Below the pieces are notes generated by a model, which did no database searches, was not told the DNA's origin, and worked only from the letters and a program-made list of their open reading frames with translations. Below are positions 33,606 through 44,400 of a stretch of DNA of 64,000 nucleotides, in pieces. The DNA is from Abelmoschus esculentus (lineage: Eukaryota > Streptophyta > Magnoliopsida > Malvales > Malvaceae), in NCBI GenBank assembly GCA_035048815.1, contig JAUCBN010000005.1, positions 14,472,517-14,536,516 of the forward strand. Direction: 5' to 3'. The position numbers and the translations under genes are program-made. Position 1 is the stretch's first letter; each line of letters begins with the position of its first letter.

Positions 33606-35318
33606 TCAACTTGATGCTGCCAGACACCTTTTCTTCCCTAGGCCCTCCACCTTTTCTTCCCTAGGCCCTCCTTCTTTAAGCTTGGTTTGGATCTTCTCTT
33701 GTTTCCTAGCCTCCACACTTTGTTTCATCAGAATCTGGTCACTTTGCACTTGTTTAGGCATCATAGGTGCGAGCACTATCTTCTTGCCTCCATGCTTGAA
33801 GATGAACCGATTGGTGTAACAATCATGCATCGTTCTTCGATCATATTGCCATGGCCTCTCAAGTAAAATGTGACTTGCGTGCATAGGAACTACGTCGCAC
33901 AAACTTTCATCCATATATGAACCAATAGAGAAAGGGACAAGAACCTGTTTGGTGACCTTTAATTCCCCCGAATCATTGAGCCATTGGAGTTTATATGGGT
34001 CTGGATGCTTTAAAGTTTTGAGGCCGAGTTTATCCACCATAAGAGTGCTAGCCACGTTGGTGCAGCTTCCATCATCGATTATCATAAAACACATTTTGTT
34101 GTTAACATAACACCTAGTGTGAAATATGTTCTCTCGTTGCTCCTCTTCTTCTGACATTTGGGTGTTTAAAAGCCTTTTAACAACCATAAGTTGTCCTTCA
34201 ACGGCAGGGGTGAATTCTTCTTCTTCCTCTTGCTTGGATTCTTCCAAAATTTCTTCCTCATTATCCGATGCAATCTCTCCATTTTCCAGCAACAACATAG
34301 TGTTTTTATTTGGACATTGGCTAGCAATATGGCCATGCCCTAAGCACTTGAAACATTTGATCTCTCGGGATTGTGTGGACACTTCTTGTTGCTTTCCTCG
34401 AATATTCTCCACCATAGGCTTGGTTTTGGACGTTTTAGCCTGTTCTTTGCCTTGGAAAGGAGTATTTCTCAGAGGTGTGTTTGGACTCTATTTAGGGGCT
34501 ACATTTGTGACACCTCTAGAAGATGATCTCTTGCGTTGTTGCCTCTCGATTTTGATAGCCATATGCACCATGTCCTCAATTTCAATGTAGTGTTGTAATT
34601 CCACTATGTCAGCATTATCTTTGTTTAATTTGGACAAGAACCTTGTCATGGTGGCTTCGCGGTCTTCATACACACTTGTTTGGATCTTGGCTATTTCCAT
34701 CTCGTTGTAGTAGTCTTCCATGGTTTTACTTCCTTGTTTAAGATTCTGCAACTTATAATAGAGATCACGGTGATAATGAGTAGGCACAAAACATTTCCTC
34801 AGAATACGTTTCATTTCTCTCCAAGTGTTGATAGGCCATTCACAATTGCGCCTCCTTGTTGATCTTAGTTAATCCCACCATACAAGTGCGTTGTCAATAA
34901 ATTCTAAGGAAGCCATGTGCTCCTTCTTTTGCTCGGAATAGTTATGGCATTCAAAGATGTGCTCCACTTTGCTCTCCCAGTCCAAATATGCCTCCGGTTT
35001 TGATTTTCCTTGAAAGAGAGGAATGTTAACTCGGACGCTCCCAAAATTGTCATCCAATTGGCCATGGTTCCTTCCATTGCTCCAGACATAAATGACATCT
35101 TCTTCTTCAACCTCATGTTGCATGGGATGCCTTCTATGATTCTGTCCATCTTGGCCCCTTGGACACCCTCCACTAAACTCCTCAATATGATCCATCCACT
35201 CATGAATTGGTTCTAACTCATCACATAAGAGCTTTTGCATTTCCCTTATTAGAGCTTGTGTTTGGAGGTTTTGGGCTGGTCGTTCTTCCCGATTGTTTTC
35301 ATTTGAGTGTTGCGACAT
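33606..35318 (-). pseudogene. B2 gag-protease polyprotein, broken
   Basis: Starts ATG at 35318 (MSQHSNENN). Gag has a conserved capsid stretch (NIPLFQGKSKPEAYLDWE, then EFIDNALVWWD and [20 protein letters not shown]), a zinc knuckle CFKCLGHGHIASQC (about 34325-34366) and a retropepsin motif [12 protein letters not shown] near 34060-34090. Two in-frame stops split it: TAA at 34869-34871, where A1 has a Gln codon after WWD (a C-to-T change), and TAG at 34488-34490. A 23-bp tandem duplication (33626-33648 and 33649-33671) shifts the frame just before the stop at 33606. In B1 the corresponding frame runs on into the pol tail. Gag is clearly related to A1 Gag, so families A and B share ancestry. 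Confidence 0.85.
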
Positions 35319-35971
35319 AGTGTTAGTATGAATAAATGAAACAAAAGTTTAAGTTCCTCACCAATTCACACACACAAAATCCTCACAGACACTCCAAGGA
35401 AAGAAATATGGCACTCAATTAACTCGTGTTTACACACTCTGGGAATTCTGGCTTCTATTCCCCCTTCTGTGCTCACCAATCTCTTGCCTTTTACCTCTCA
35501 AATCTCTCAAATCAAGTTCTTAGATGAACTTACTCAAAACTTGTCAAATATCCTAAGAAATGATGGCGTTTGGGCTGAAACAAAGGTTAGGTGTGCAAAT
35601 AGAAAGAAGGAAAAAGTTTTAAAAAGTTTAGGGATTGAATAAAGAAAATTTTCATGGATTCAATTGAAAAGGACTAAAGAAAAACAGAAACGTTACCACA
35701 AAACTCAACTTACAAATTGGTCTTGAGCAATCAAACTTGAGGAACTTCTCGGAGTTGGTTGCTTGGACGTTTGTACTTGAATCTTCAGCCTTTCAAAATT
35801 CGAATTTCTTTTTTATTCACTCTCTCTATTTTTTAAATCTAATTCAGATTCCTTATATGCTAGAACAATCTGAATTTTCTTTTTTTGTTTTTCTTTCTTT
35901 TCTTTTTTAATCAGAATTGAAATAACAACAAATTGGGCTTACTTGATTCTTCCTTTGCTCTGATTACTATT
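35319..35971 (-). other. B2 5' leader
   Basis: Untranslated leader between the 5' LTR and gag. It includes a pyrimidine-rich stretch (plus strand, about 35870-35915; purine-rich in the element RNA). No ORF. It ends at the PBS-like motif near 35957-35969. Confidence 0.6.
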
Positions 35972-37482
35972 TGATATGCTCTAACTCTCCAAAGATGCTT
36001 GTAGAGAGAAGCTTTGACTACCCGGACCTTAGAATGCAAGCAAGGCTTGGATAACACTTGTTTCCGGAACAAAAGAATGTTAAATGTTGTTGGAAATAAG
36101 ATAAGGATGATTTGAGAAGAGGTTATGGTGTAGGATATTGTTTAGACAAAAATGAAGCTGTCTTGGTGAAGGGAATGCATGGGGGATGTTGATGGTTGAT
36201 TAAGGAAGGAAATGGAGGTGTTTAAATGAAGTAAATGATATGGAAGGATATGTTAAGGGATGGTGAAGAATGGTGGACGAAAATGGAAGGTGGATGGTGA
36301 TTATGTGATGATGGAATGATAGTATTCAAAGGGGCAACGGTTGAACTTATGTTATAGGAACATAAACCCAATCTAGTTGCAACTCTGAGGGTGGTAGATA
36401 CACTTAGACTTCTTGGAAATGTAATTCCAGAAATCTAAAGTATAAAGGATGGAGGGTGACTCCACAAAACAAAGAGATGATTTGATAAGTCGATAAAGTT
36501 CTTAAAAAAACAAGAATGAGAGATTAACTCACAAAATAAATAATCTGATTCAAAGTTGTGTGTTCAAATGCTAAAATGGCTAAATATTTATAGAAAATGA
36601 AAGGGTGTGGCCAAGGGACATTCCCCTTTGAAAAGGTGGCTGAATAGTAGTGGCCTTAGTGTCTGTTCAATTGGTGGTGTCTTCCTCCTTAACCGTTCAG
36701 GTTAAGTGGTGTCTCCTTCCAAGAATTGTTGTAACTTTTCGGTTCAAAATTCCAGCCTGCACATCAACATTCATTGGAAAGATAAGAGATAGAGGAACAA
36801 CATTCATGAAGACATCGAAACCCAATTCTACTTTGTATCTTACTCGAAATTGGCAAACAAGTGCACCATCATGAATCTGCCCAATGAAGAGTGATATCTC
36901 TTTGTTTTTGCGCCCAAACATGTTTCCCTCCATGGTTGGTCGGTTGTGTCTCTTGGGGAGGGAACTTGTCTTTCCATGGTTGAGTTGAAGGTTGTAGGCT
37001 GAGCTAAGATGAGTTGGATCAACCATGGTTGATCTGAGCTAGTTAGCTGATTTATCTAGCTGAAAGTTCACCATCTTTGAGTAATGATTTGAGCTGAACG
37101 ACTAACCCCCTAGCTGCGTGAACTGATCCTTAGGGCCATGATACTCTCCTAGGAGTGTTTAGTACATTTTGGTGTTGATCGAAAGCTGGTAAGTGCTTCA
37201 AACAATGATTCTTTGTTTTGAGCTCAAATAGTGCATTTGAGCCAAAACGGAGATGGTCAATATAAGCTAAATAAAGAAACAACCTAAACAAATAAGTATG
37301 ATGTTACTAAACATGTGTTGAATATTAATTATGCATAATATAAGCTAAATAAAGCCGTGGTTCAACACTAATTACTAAGTTATCAATAGTAATATACGAA
37401 AATAAACATTATAGGTATATAATATGAGATAGCAAGTGAGTGTAGCACATGAATTGAGTAACTAAAGAGGATTAAGTAGAAC
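35972..37482 (-). repeat. 5' LTR of B2, truncated
   Basis: 1511 bp, homologous to 31626-33398 from TGATATGCTC onward. It stops at ATTAAGTAGAAC, about 70 bp short of the LTR end, where satellite begins. The loss removes the LTR start, so any target duplication is gone. Confidence 0.8.
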
Positions 37483-37683
37483 CATTGTCTTCGAGTGCAT
37501 GTCATAGTGAACTGTCCCTCTCTTTGAGCGTATACTGTGACGGACGACCCCACTCCTTGAGCGTAAGTTGCGATGAATGACCCCTCTCTTCTTGTTCATG
37601 TCATAATAAATGATCGCTTTCTTAGAGCGTATACCGTGATGGACGACCCCTCTCTTTGAGTGTATGTCACGATGAATGGCACC
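37483..37683 (+). repeat. 33-bp satellite, block 7
   Basis: About six monomers between B2 and A1. Their sequence and order match 63780-63982 almost base for base. The last five bases (GCACC, 37679-37683) are the left target duplication of A1. Confidence 0.95.
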
Positions 37684-39239
37684 TGATAAGAGGGCTCCTT
37701 GTTGAGGACGCCTTCTTGATTGTTTCGGATCTAGGATTGAAGTAAGATGTCTCCTGCAATAAGCATGGCTGCAAATTGGTGTTTAAAAGGGCTGGAAAAT
37801 TTAGGTAGACAGAATGTAGAAGATGAAGGCTCGGAGAAGTTGACAATGGTGGAACGCTGAAAGTATTGGTTTGGTTATGGCTAGGATTGGTCTTTGGTGA
37901 GGTGAATGGTGAGAAATGAAGTTTCTGACAAGGTTGAAAAATAGGTTGCAAGGGGTAGTACGAAAATGAAATAAAAACAAGGAAAAGAAATAAAATGAAA
38001 CAAACTCCAAGGATGAACTCGAACAATCTGTTGAACGAACCCGAACCTTATCTTGAACTTGCTTCAGACGGACTTGGACCCTTCGATTATCTACAACCGA
38101 GAACCCAAAGTATCAAAGGGGTTGACCACGCAAGCAACGAACTTGAGAAGTCAGAAAGTTCTCAAAAGAACCGAAATGAGAGAAATTCTCACAAAAGTAA
38201 ATTTCATTCAAATTGTCTTTTTTTTTTTACATTACAAAGTATACATATATATAGGCTAGTACAAGGGAGTTGGCGCCTAGAATACTTGGCCAGAATTGAA
38301 TTGGAAGTTTCAGATGAGTGGCTGAAATGTAAGCACAATTAACATGTGTTAATTATGTTAAATGTGGATGAGAAAACTACTCATCCTTATCCTTTGTGGC
38401 CGGCTGGTTTTGGAGGGAGGGAAGACTGAATTTCAAACATTTAACACATGTGTTTTATGTGTGAAATTCAAAGGAAATAACTCCTTGTCCTTATCTTACT
38501 TTGACGCCAACTTCAAGGAGGGAAATCTTGAAATTTGAATCTGCCACATGCCATGCACATGCTTGGAAGGATGGTGGACGCCCCTCATGCTGGTCACATG
38601 ACCATGACACACTCTCCCACGTGGAGGACACCTTTGAGCTATCCCGGGACTCACCAGCTTGAGTTGAGCTAGTAGAGCTGGAGTTGAGCTGAATGGAGCT
38701 GAGTTGAGCTGAATTCAGCTAGCTGAAGTGTTGAGGATTAGTTGAGCTGAAACGAGCTGCTAGAAATCCATTGAGCTTTTCCCGAGCTAAGGTGAAGTCC
38801 TTCATTTGGTACTCTTCCTTGTGCCTATGAGAAAACAAAAGTTATACCATCATAAGTATTGTAAACTTATTAAAGAAAGTTAAAACAAGCTGAAAAACAT
38901 AGTTATCATATTGGAAAACATGTAACAAGCTAAAGAAACATGGTAAACATGATTATGAGCTTGTGTTCTTATTGAACTTATTGAAAACACACCTATTTAC
39001 ATGCTTAATAAACACAATACTAGCTTAAGTACTATATAGTTACAAGATGTTACACATCAGTATGTAACATAGTGTAAAGTTTATTCTCTAAGGCATATGC
39101 ATTATTAAAGGATTCTGAGACTTGTAAACATTTAAGAATAAGAACTTCCCTGAATTGCTTAGCCTTTGATCGAGTGATGGGTCCTGATGGTAAGACCTCC
39201 GGATCAGCTGATTGAGCTTGTGTAGATGTGCTCACATCA
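37684..39239 (-). repeat. A1 3' LTR
   Basis: 1556 bp. In element orientation it starts TGATGTGAGCACATC and ends CCCTCTTATCA. It encodes the last 62 residues of Gag-Pol (39050-39237). TATATATATG (minus strand, 38244-38253) is the likely TATA box. A cluster of TGAGCT repeats lies at 38635-38790. An ORF of about 119 aa over 37667-38026 (element sense, downstream of the TATA box) is present but not supported as a gene. Confidence 0.95.
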
Positions 39240-42200
39240 TCCCCCCCTTCTTGAAAAGGATTTGTCCTCAAATCTGCAGAATCATTAAAAGGGGATAAGT
39301 CGGAAACATTAAATGTAGCACTTACATTGTATTCACCCGGCAAGTCCAACTTGTAAGCATTGTCGTTCACTTTCTCAACCACTTGAAAAGGACCATCTCC
39401 TCGTGGTAACAGCTTGGACCGTCGTTGGGTTGGAAAACGTTCCTTTCGGAAGTGAATCCAAACCCAATCTCCAACATCGAAGGTAACTCGCTTACGTCCT
39501 TTGTTCGCTTGCTTCTCGTATTGTTGAGTCCTTCGTTCAAGGTTATCTTTAACCTGTTGATGCAACTTCTTTACATAATCAGCCTTGGATTGTCCATCCC
39601 TGTTCGTCACTTGTTCATATGGCAAAGGCAACATATCGAGAGGAGTGATAGGATTAAATCCATAAACAACCTCAAAAGGTGACATTTTAGTAGCAGAATG
39701 AACGGCATGGTTATATGCAAATTCAACATGCGGCAAACAATCTTCCCACGTCTTAATATTCTTTTTGATGATGGAACGGAGTAAAGTAGATAAAATACGA
39801 TTAACAACCTCAGTTTGTCCATCAGTTTGGGGATGACAAGTAGTAGAAAACATAAGTTTCGTACCTAATTTGCTCCAAAGAGTCCTCCAGAAGTGACTCA
39901 AGAATTTTACATCCCTGTCAGAAACAATCGACCTAGGAATACCATGTAAACGCACAATTTCCTTAAAGAACAAGTTAGCCACATTAACAGCATCATCGGT
40001 CTTATGACACGCAATGAAGTGTGCCATCTTTGAGAACCTGTCAACCACAACAAAGATACTATCTCTACCTGTCCTAGTCCTAGGCAATCCCAACACAAAA
40101 TCCATAGATATATCAGTCCAGGGGGAGTCGGGAATAGGTAAAGGTAAGTACAAACCGTGTGGTAATACCTTCGACTTTGCTTTCTTACATGTCACGCATC
40201 GTTCACACATCCTTTCGACGTCTCGTCGCATCTTTGGCCAGAATAGATGCTCCTTGAGAATGTGTAACGTCTTGGTGACTCCAAAGTGTCCCATAAGTCC
40301 TCCTTCATGAGCTTCTCGAATTAGGACCTCTCGAATTGACCCTTGAGGAATGCAGAGTCTTCCTTCTTTGAAAAGATAATCATCATGTCGATAAAATTTC
40401 TCATCTGCACCCTTTTCACACAATGTATATCTTTCTCCAAAATCAGGGTCAGTAGCATATAATTCTTTGATATAGGCAAACCCAATCAAATGAGAGTCTA
40501 AGTAATTCAGAAGTGCATACCTACGGGATAAGGCATCTGCTACAACGTTGTCTTTACCTTTCTTATATCGAATGACATAAGGAAAAGATTCTAGAAATTC
40601 AACCCACTTAGCATGCCTTTTATTCAACTTATGCTGACCTGTTATGTGCTTCAAAGCTTCGTGATCGGTGTGAATTACGAATTCTTTCGGTAAGAGATAG
40701 TGCTGCCATGTTTCAAGAGCTCGAATCAATGCATACATCTCTTTGTCGTACACTGGATAATTCAAGGTAGCACCACTTAACTTCTCGCTGAAATAGGCAA
40801 TAGGTCGCTTCTCCTGTGATAAAACGGCTCCAATTCCTATTCCTGAAGCATCACACTCAATCTCGAACATTTTATCAAAGTTAGGTAAGGCTAACACTGG
40901 GGCCTTAGTCAAATAATCCTTAATTTTCAAGAAGGCTTCTTCCTGTTCATTACCCCAATTGAGGACTGAATTCTTCTTTATAATCCCGGTTAAGGGGGCG
41001 GTAATGGAACTGAAATTAGGTACAAACCGACGATAAAAACTAGCTAAACCATGAAAAGATCTAACCTGACTTATTGATGTCGGTCGAGGCCAATCCTGAA
41101 TCGCCTTCACCTTTTCTGGATCGACTTCCACACCCTGTGCAGTCACGATAAAACCAAGAAAGGTAACCTTATCAGTACAAAACATACATTTCTTCAGATT
41201 ACCAAATAACCTTTCTTTTCTCAATGTGCCAAGAACATTCCTCAAGTGTTCCTCGTGATCCTGCAAAGACTTGCTGTATATAAGAATGTCATCAAAGTAC
41301 ACAACACAATATTTTCCAATGTAAGATCGTAAAACATGATTCATCAGACGCATAAAGGTGCTAGGTGCGTTAGTTAAACCGAAAGGCATCACTAACCACT
41401 CGTACAGACCCAATTTCGTTTTGAAGGCTGTCTTCCATTCGTCGCCTTCTCGCATCCGAATCTGATGATATCCACTCTTTAAATCAATTTTGGAAAATAT
41501 GGTCGCACCACACAACTCATCTAGCATGTCATCAAGACGAGGAATGGGATGCCTATACTTGATGGTAATCTGATTCACCGCTCGGCAATCAACACACATT
41601 CTCCATGTTCCGTCTTTCTTGGGTACTAAAAGTACTGGTACAGCGCACGGACTTAAACTTTCCCGAATGTAACCCTTTTCCATCAACTCGGTGATTTGTT
41701 TTTGAAGTTCCTTTGTTTCTTCTGGATTACTTCGATATGCTGGCCGATTTGGAATGGTAGCTCCCGGAATGAAATCAATTTGATGTTCTATACCTCGAAT
41801 AGGTGGCAACCCACTCGGTGTCTCATCCGGAAACACATCTTCAAACTCCTGCAAAAGAGACGTAATAGATGCAGGCAAATCATTAGGAATATCAGATAAC
41901 AAACAATACTCCTTATACATTAAAATAAGTAAAGTTTGTTGAGAGGAAAGACATTTCCTGATATCCTTGCCGCTCGCATATACGTTCGTCTTCTTCCTTT
42001 CTGTTTTGGCTTCCTCGACATTCTTTCTCAATCGAACCTGATCTTCTTGCACTTGACTCGGTGTCAAAGGTGCTAAGGTGATCTTCTTACCTGCATGTGT
42101 AAAAGAATATCGATTTGTAATTCCATCATGCAACGTACCTTTGTCGTATTGCCATGGACGTCCCAAAAGTAGGTGACACGCATCCATTGAGACGACATCA

Positions 42201-43657
42201 CAAAGGATTTCATCTTTATACCTCCCTATGGTAAATGGTACCGAAACTTGTCTAGTAACTCGTACTTCTCCGCCATCATTTAACCATTGAAGACGATATG
42301 GTTTGGGATGCTTCATCGTCTTTAAGCCTAACTTATCAACCATGAAAGAACTTGCAACATTAGTACAACTACCACCATCAATAATGACAACACATACCTT
42401 GTCGTTAATGAGGCATCTAGTATGGAAGATGTTCTCTCGTTGCTGGTCGTCTTGTGTAGGTGTAGCATTTAGACTTCTTTTTATGACAAGTGCTTCACCG
42501 GTCATGTATGTATCCAAGGCATCATCCGCATCATCCTTGTCTTCCTTGTGTAAAGGTTCCTGTTCTTCATTGTCGGATTCAGACTCAATCTCTCCGTTTT
42601 CTAACATCAACATAGTCTTCCGATTAGGACATTGGCTTGCAATATGTCCTCTTCCAAGACACTTAAAGCATTGAATATCCCTTGAGCGTTCTGGACGTTC
42701 TGGTTGTGCATTTTGCTTCCCACGCCCAACATCTACAATCGGGGCCTTTGGCTTGCTCGTTTCACCCTTCTCTTTGTTTTGAAACGGTACTTGTTTCCTG
42801 AAATTGTTAGAAGGATTGAAAACAGAATTGGAAGGAGGTCTGAAAGAATTATTACCTCGGGATGACGACATCTTTCTTCGTTGCTGCCTCTCAACCTTAA
42901 TTGCCATTTGCACCATTTCGTCTAATTCGACGTAATGTTGCAATTCAACAGCATTGGCAATGTCAGTGTTCAAACCTGAAAGGAATCGCGCCATGGTTGC
43001 TTCTCGGTCTTCCTCAATGTTAGCACGCATCATGGCCATCTCCATGTCTTTAAAATAATCTTCGACGCTTCGATTTCCTTGTTTCAAAGTTTGTAACCTT
43101 TGAAATAGGTCTCGATGGTAATGGGATGGTACGAATCTCTTTCTCAAAATTCTTTTCATCTCTGCCCATGTATTGATTGGACCTTCACCGGTTCGTCTTC
43201 TACTTAGAATCAATTGATCCCACCAAATTAAGGCATAGTCAACGAACTCCATCGCTGCCAATTGAACCTTCTTCTGGTCAGAATAATTGTAGCAATCAAA
43301 GACGTGCTCCACCTTGCTTTCCCACGCAAGATATGCATCCGGATCTGATCGTCCTTGAAAAGGGGGTATGGCAACTTTGATGTTGTTCAAATTGTCATCC
43401 AGTTGTGCCTGGTGTTGTACACGCCTCCCATTTGTTCTAGGAGCATTCTGCCTCGGTTCTTGCACTTCTTCAACGTCATCATTGTTGTCATCATGGGAAT
43501 TGTTTTGAGATCCCTCGATCTTGTCCATTCTCACGTGCAATTGTTCAATCTCTGATTGCACTACTCTTCGGACTTCTCGAAGCATGGCTTGCATCATAAG
43601 GCTTGGTTGAACGTCGTTTTGTTGTTGATCATCACGATCTCCATTTGAACCTGCCAT
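39050..43657 (-). CDS. gag-pol: Gag-Pol polyprotein of A1 (intact)
   Basis: Single 1535-residue frame. I start at ATG 43657 ([10 protein letters not shown]); upstream codons are leader. Gag: [20 protein letters not shown] near 101-120 and zinc knuckle [14 protein letters not shown] (330-343). Protease: [14 protein letters not shown], Asp 427 (DGGS instead of DSGA). Reverse transcriptase: about 655-840, YFDD 787-790. RNase H: Asp936, Glu973, Asp998, Asp1041. Integrase: zinc-binding His1117, His1124, Cys1154, Cys1157, then Asp1186, Asp1247 and Glu1283 (D-x35-E). The C-terminus has [20 protein letters not shown] and [13 protein letters not shown], then 62 residues encoded by the 3' LTR with [15 protein letters not shown]. 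No classical chromodomain is visible. All catalytic residues are present, so this copy could be active. Gag and Pol in one frame, without frameshift, fits this clade. Confidence 0.95.
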   Translation of the reverse strand: MAGSNGDRDDQQQNDVQPSLMMQAMLREVRRVVQSEIEQLHVRMDKIEGSQNNSHDDNNDDVEEVQEPRQNAPRTNGRRVQHQAQLDDNLNNIKVAIPPFQGRSDPDAYLAWESKVEHVFDCYNYSDQKKVQLAAMEFVDYALIWWDQLILSRRRTGEGPINTWAEMKRILRKRFVPSHYHRDLFQRLQTLKQGNRSVEDYFKDMEMAMMRANIEEDREATMARFLSGLNTDIANAVELQHYVELDEMVQMAIKVERQQRRKMSSSRGNNSFRPPSNSVFNPSNNFRKQVPFQNKEKGETSKPKAPIVDVGRGKQNAQPERPERSRDIQCFKCLGRGHIASQCPNRKTMLMLENGEIESESDNEEQEPLHKEDKDDADDALDTYMTGEALVIKRSLNATPTQDDQQRENIFHTRCLINDKVCVVIIDGGSCTNVASSFMVDKLGLKTMKHPKPYRLQWLNDGGEVRVTRQVSVPFTIGRYKDEILCDVVSMDACHLLLGRPWQYDKGTLHDGITNRYSFTHAGKKITLAPLTPSQVQEDQVRLRKNVEEAKTERKKTNVYASGKDIRKCLSSQQTLLILMYKEYCLLSDIPNDLPASITSLLQEFEDVFPDETPSGLPPIRGIEHQIDFIPGATIPNRPAYRSNPEETKELQKQITELMEKGYIRESLSPCAVPVLLVPKKDGTWRMCVDCRAVNQITIKYRHPIPRLDDMLDELCGATIFSKIDLKSGYHQIRMREGDEWKTAFKTKLGLYEWLVMPFGLTNAPSTFMRLMNHVLRSYIGKYCVVYFDDILIYSKSLQDHEEHLRNVLGTLRKERLFGNLKKCMFCTDKVTFLGFIVTAQGVEVDPEKVKAIQDWPRPTSISQVRSFHGLASFYRRFVPNFSSITAPLTGIIKKNSVLNWGNEQEEAFLKIKDYLTKAPVLALPNFDKMFEIECDASGIGIGAVLSQEKRPIAYFSEKLSGATLNYPVYDKEMYALIRALETWQHYLLPKEFVIHTDHEALKHITGQHKLNKRHAKWVEFLESFPYVIRYKKGKDNVVADALSRRYALLNYLDSHLIGFAYIKELYATDPDFGERYTLCEKGADEKFYRHDDYLFKEGRLCIPQGSIREVLIREAHEGGLMGHFGVTKTLHILKEHLFWPKMRRDVERMCERCVTCKKAKSKVLPHGLYLPLPIPDSPWTDISMDFVLGLPRTRTGRDSIFVVVDRFSKMAHFIACHKTDDAVNVANLFFKEIVRLHGIPRSIVSDRDVKFLSHFWRTLWSKLGTKLMFSTTCHPQTDGQTEVVNRILSTLLRSIIKKNIKTWEDCLPHVEFAYNHAVHSATKMSPFEVVYGFNPITPLDMLPLPYEQVTNRDGQSKADYVKKLHQQVKDNLERRTQQYEKQANKGRKRVTFDVGDWVWIHFRKERFPTQRRSKLLPRGDGPFQVVEKVNDNAYKLDLPGEYNVSATFNVSDLSPFNDSADLRTNPFQEGGDDVSTSTQAQSADPEVLPSGPITRSKAKQFREVLILKCLQVSESFNNAYALENKLYTMLHTDV
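39240..39252 (-). other. A1 polypurine tract
   Basis: On the minus strand AAGAAGGGGGGGA, directly upstream of the 3' LTR. It lies within the gag-pol frame (codons for QEGGD). It primes plus-strand DNA. Confidence 0.9.
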
Positions 43658-44290
43658 TGTTAGTAAAGAACAAACAACACAAAATAAAAATAAGGATAAA
43701 TGGACCTCACAAAGTACACACACAAGATCCTCACAAGTTCACTCCAAAGAAAAAATAAAAATGGCACTCCAACACTCGTGTTTCACTCGGGAATACTTGA
43801 ATGGCTCTTTTGATTCCCCTTCTGATCTCACACACACAAATGCCTTTTACCACTCCTTCTCTCGTTATAAGTTCTTTAGAGGACTAGCGTAGACTTTCTT
43901 CAAATCTGTCACAAGTGTTAGTCTTTAACAACAACGGTTAGTGACAATCGAAATGTAAGGTTCTGTCCAAAACAAATTCGGTTAGTGTTAAATGGAAAGA
44001 AAAGTGATGTAAAGTAAGGTAAAGGTTAGAAAGAAAGAAAAAGAAAAAAAAAAAAAAAAAAAAAAATGGATTACTTACTACAAAGAAACACTTACTACTC
44101 TCCTTTCACCGAACAATCAATTCTTCATGCCCGGTTGATTGTGGTAGTGTTTGATGCTGTAGAACACATTAAACTTGCATTTTCTTTCATCTTTTCAATA
44201 CCATGAAGTGCTTTTCTTTCAACTATTGATATTCTGATTTTTTTTTTTTGAATTTTCGGATTTTTTTTTTTTTTAACTAGAGTTGACTTT

Positions 44291-44337
<47 letters not shown>

Positions 44338-44400
44338 ATTGTTTTTGCACTTACGAAGATGATTCTTACTTGTAATCCAACCTAGGCTCTGATTACCACA
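43658..44400 (-). other. A1 5' leader with long homopolymer runs
   Basis: Untranslated region between PBS and gag. On the plus strand it has a 43-base T run (44294-44336) and two shorter T runs (about 44240-44273), so the element RNA would carry three poly(A) tracts near its 5' end. Another T-rich/purine stretch is at 44040-44065. No ORF. A2 has the equivalent tracts with slightly different lengths. Confidence 0.7.
44385..44398 (-). other. A1 primer-binding site
   Basis: Minus strand TGGTAATCAGAGCC, two bases after the 5' LTR. It resembles the plant initiator tRNA-Met site TGGTATCAGAGC but has one extra A. Confidence 0.75.

Larger units (their letters stand above)
31626..37482 (-). mobile_element. 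element B2: non-autonomous CRM-like retrotransposon
   Basis: A minus-strand element with 3' LTR 31626-33398, internal region 33399-35971 and 5' LTR 35972-37482. The internal region encodes only gag and protease followed directly by the pol-tail region. There is no RT, RNase H or integrase, as in B1. On the minus strand the polypurine tract adjoins 33399. A PBS-like AGTAATCAGAGC is close to the 5' LTR near 35957-35969. The 5' LTR lacks its first ~70 bp and is joined to satellite at 37482/37483. The same abrupt junction recurs at 63779/63780. Confidence 0.8.

Noticed and set aside
37667..38026. ORF of 116-120 aa (MFEFILGVCF...) in all family-A LTRs
   Set aside because: It lies in the LTR downstream of the TATA box in element sense, is hydrophobic and Ser/Pro-rich, and has no recognisable domain. 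Its conservation is explained by LTR identity.
37995..38342. ORF of 115 aa (MKQTPRMNS...) in family-A LTRs on the other strand
   Set aside because: Antisense shadow of the LTR with no domain and overlapping the TATA box region.
42303..42674. Plus-strand ORF of 123 aa opposite A1 gag-pol (and the counterpart in A2)
   Set aside because: Antisense shadow of the zinc knuckle and protease coding sequence.
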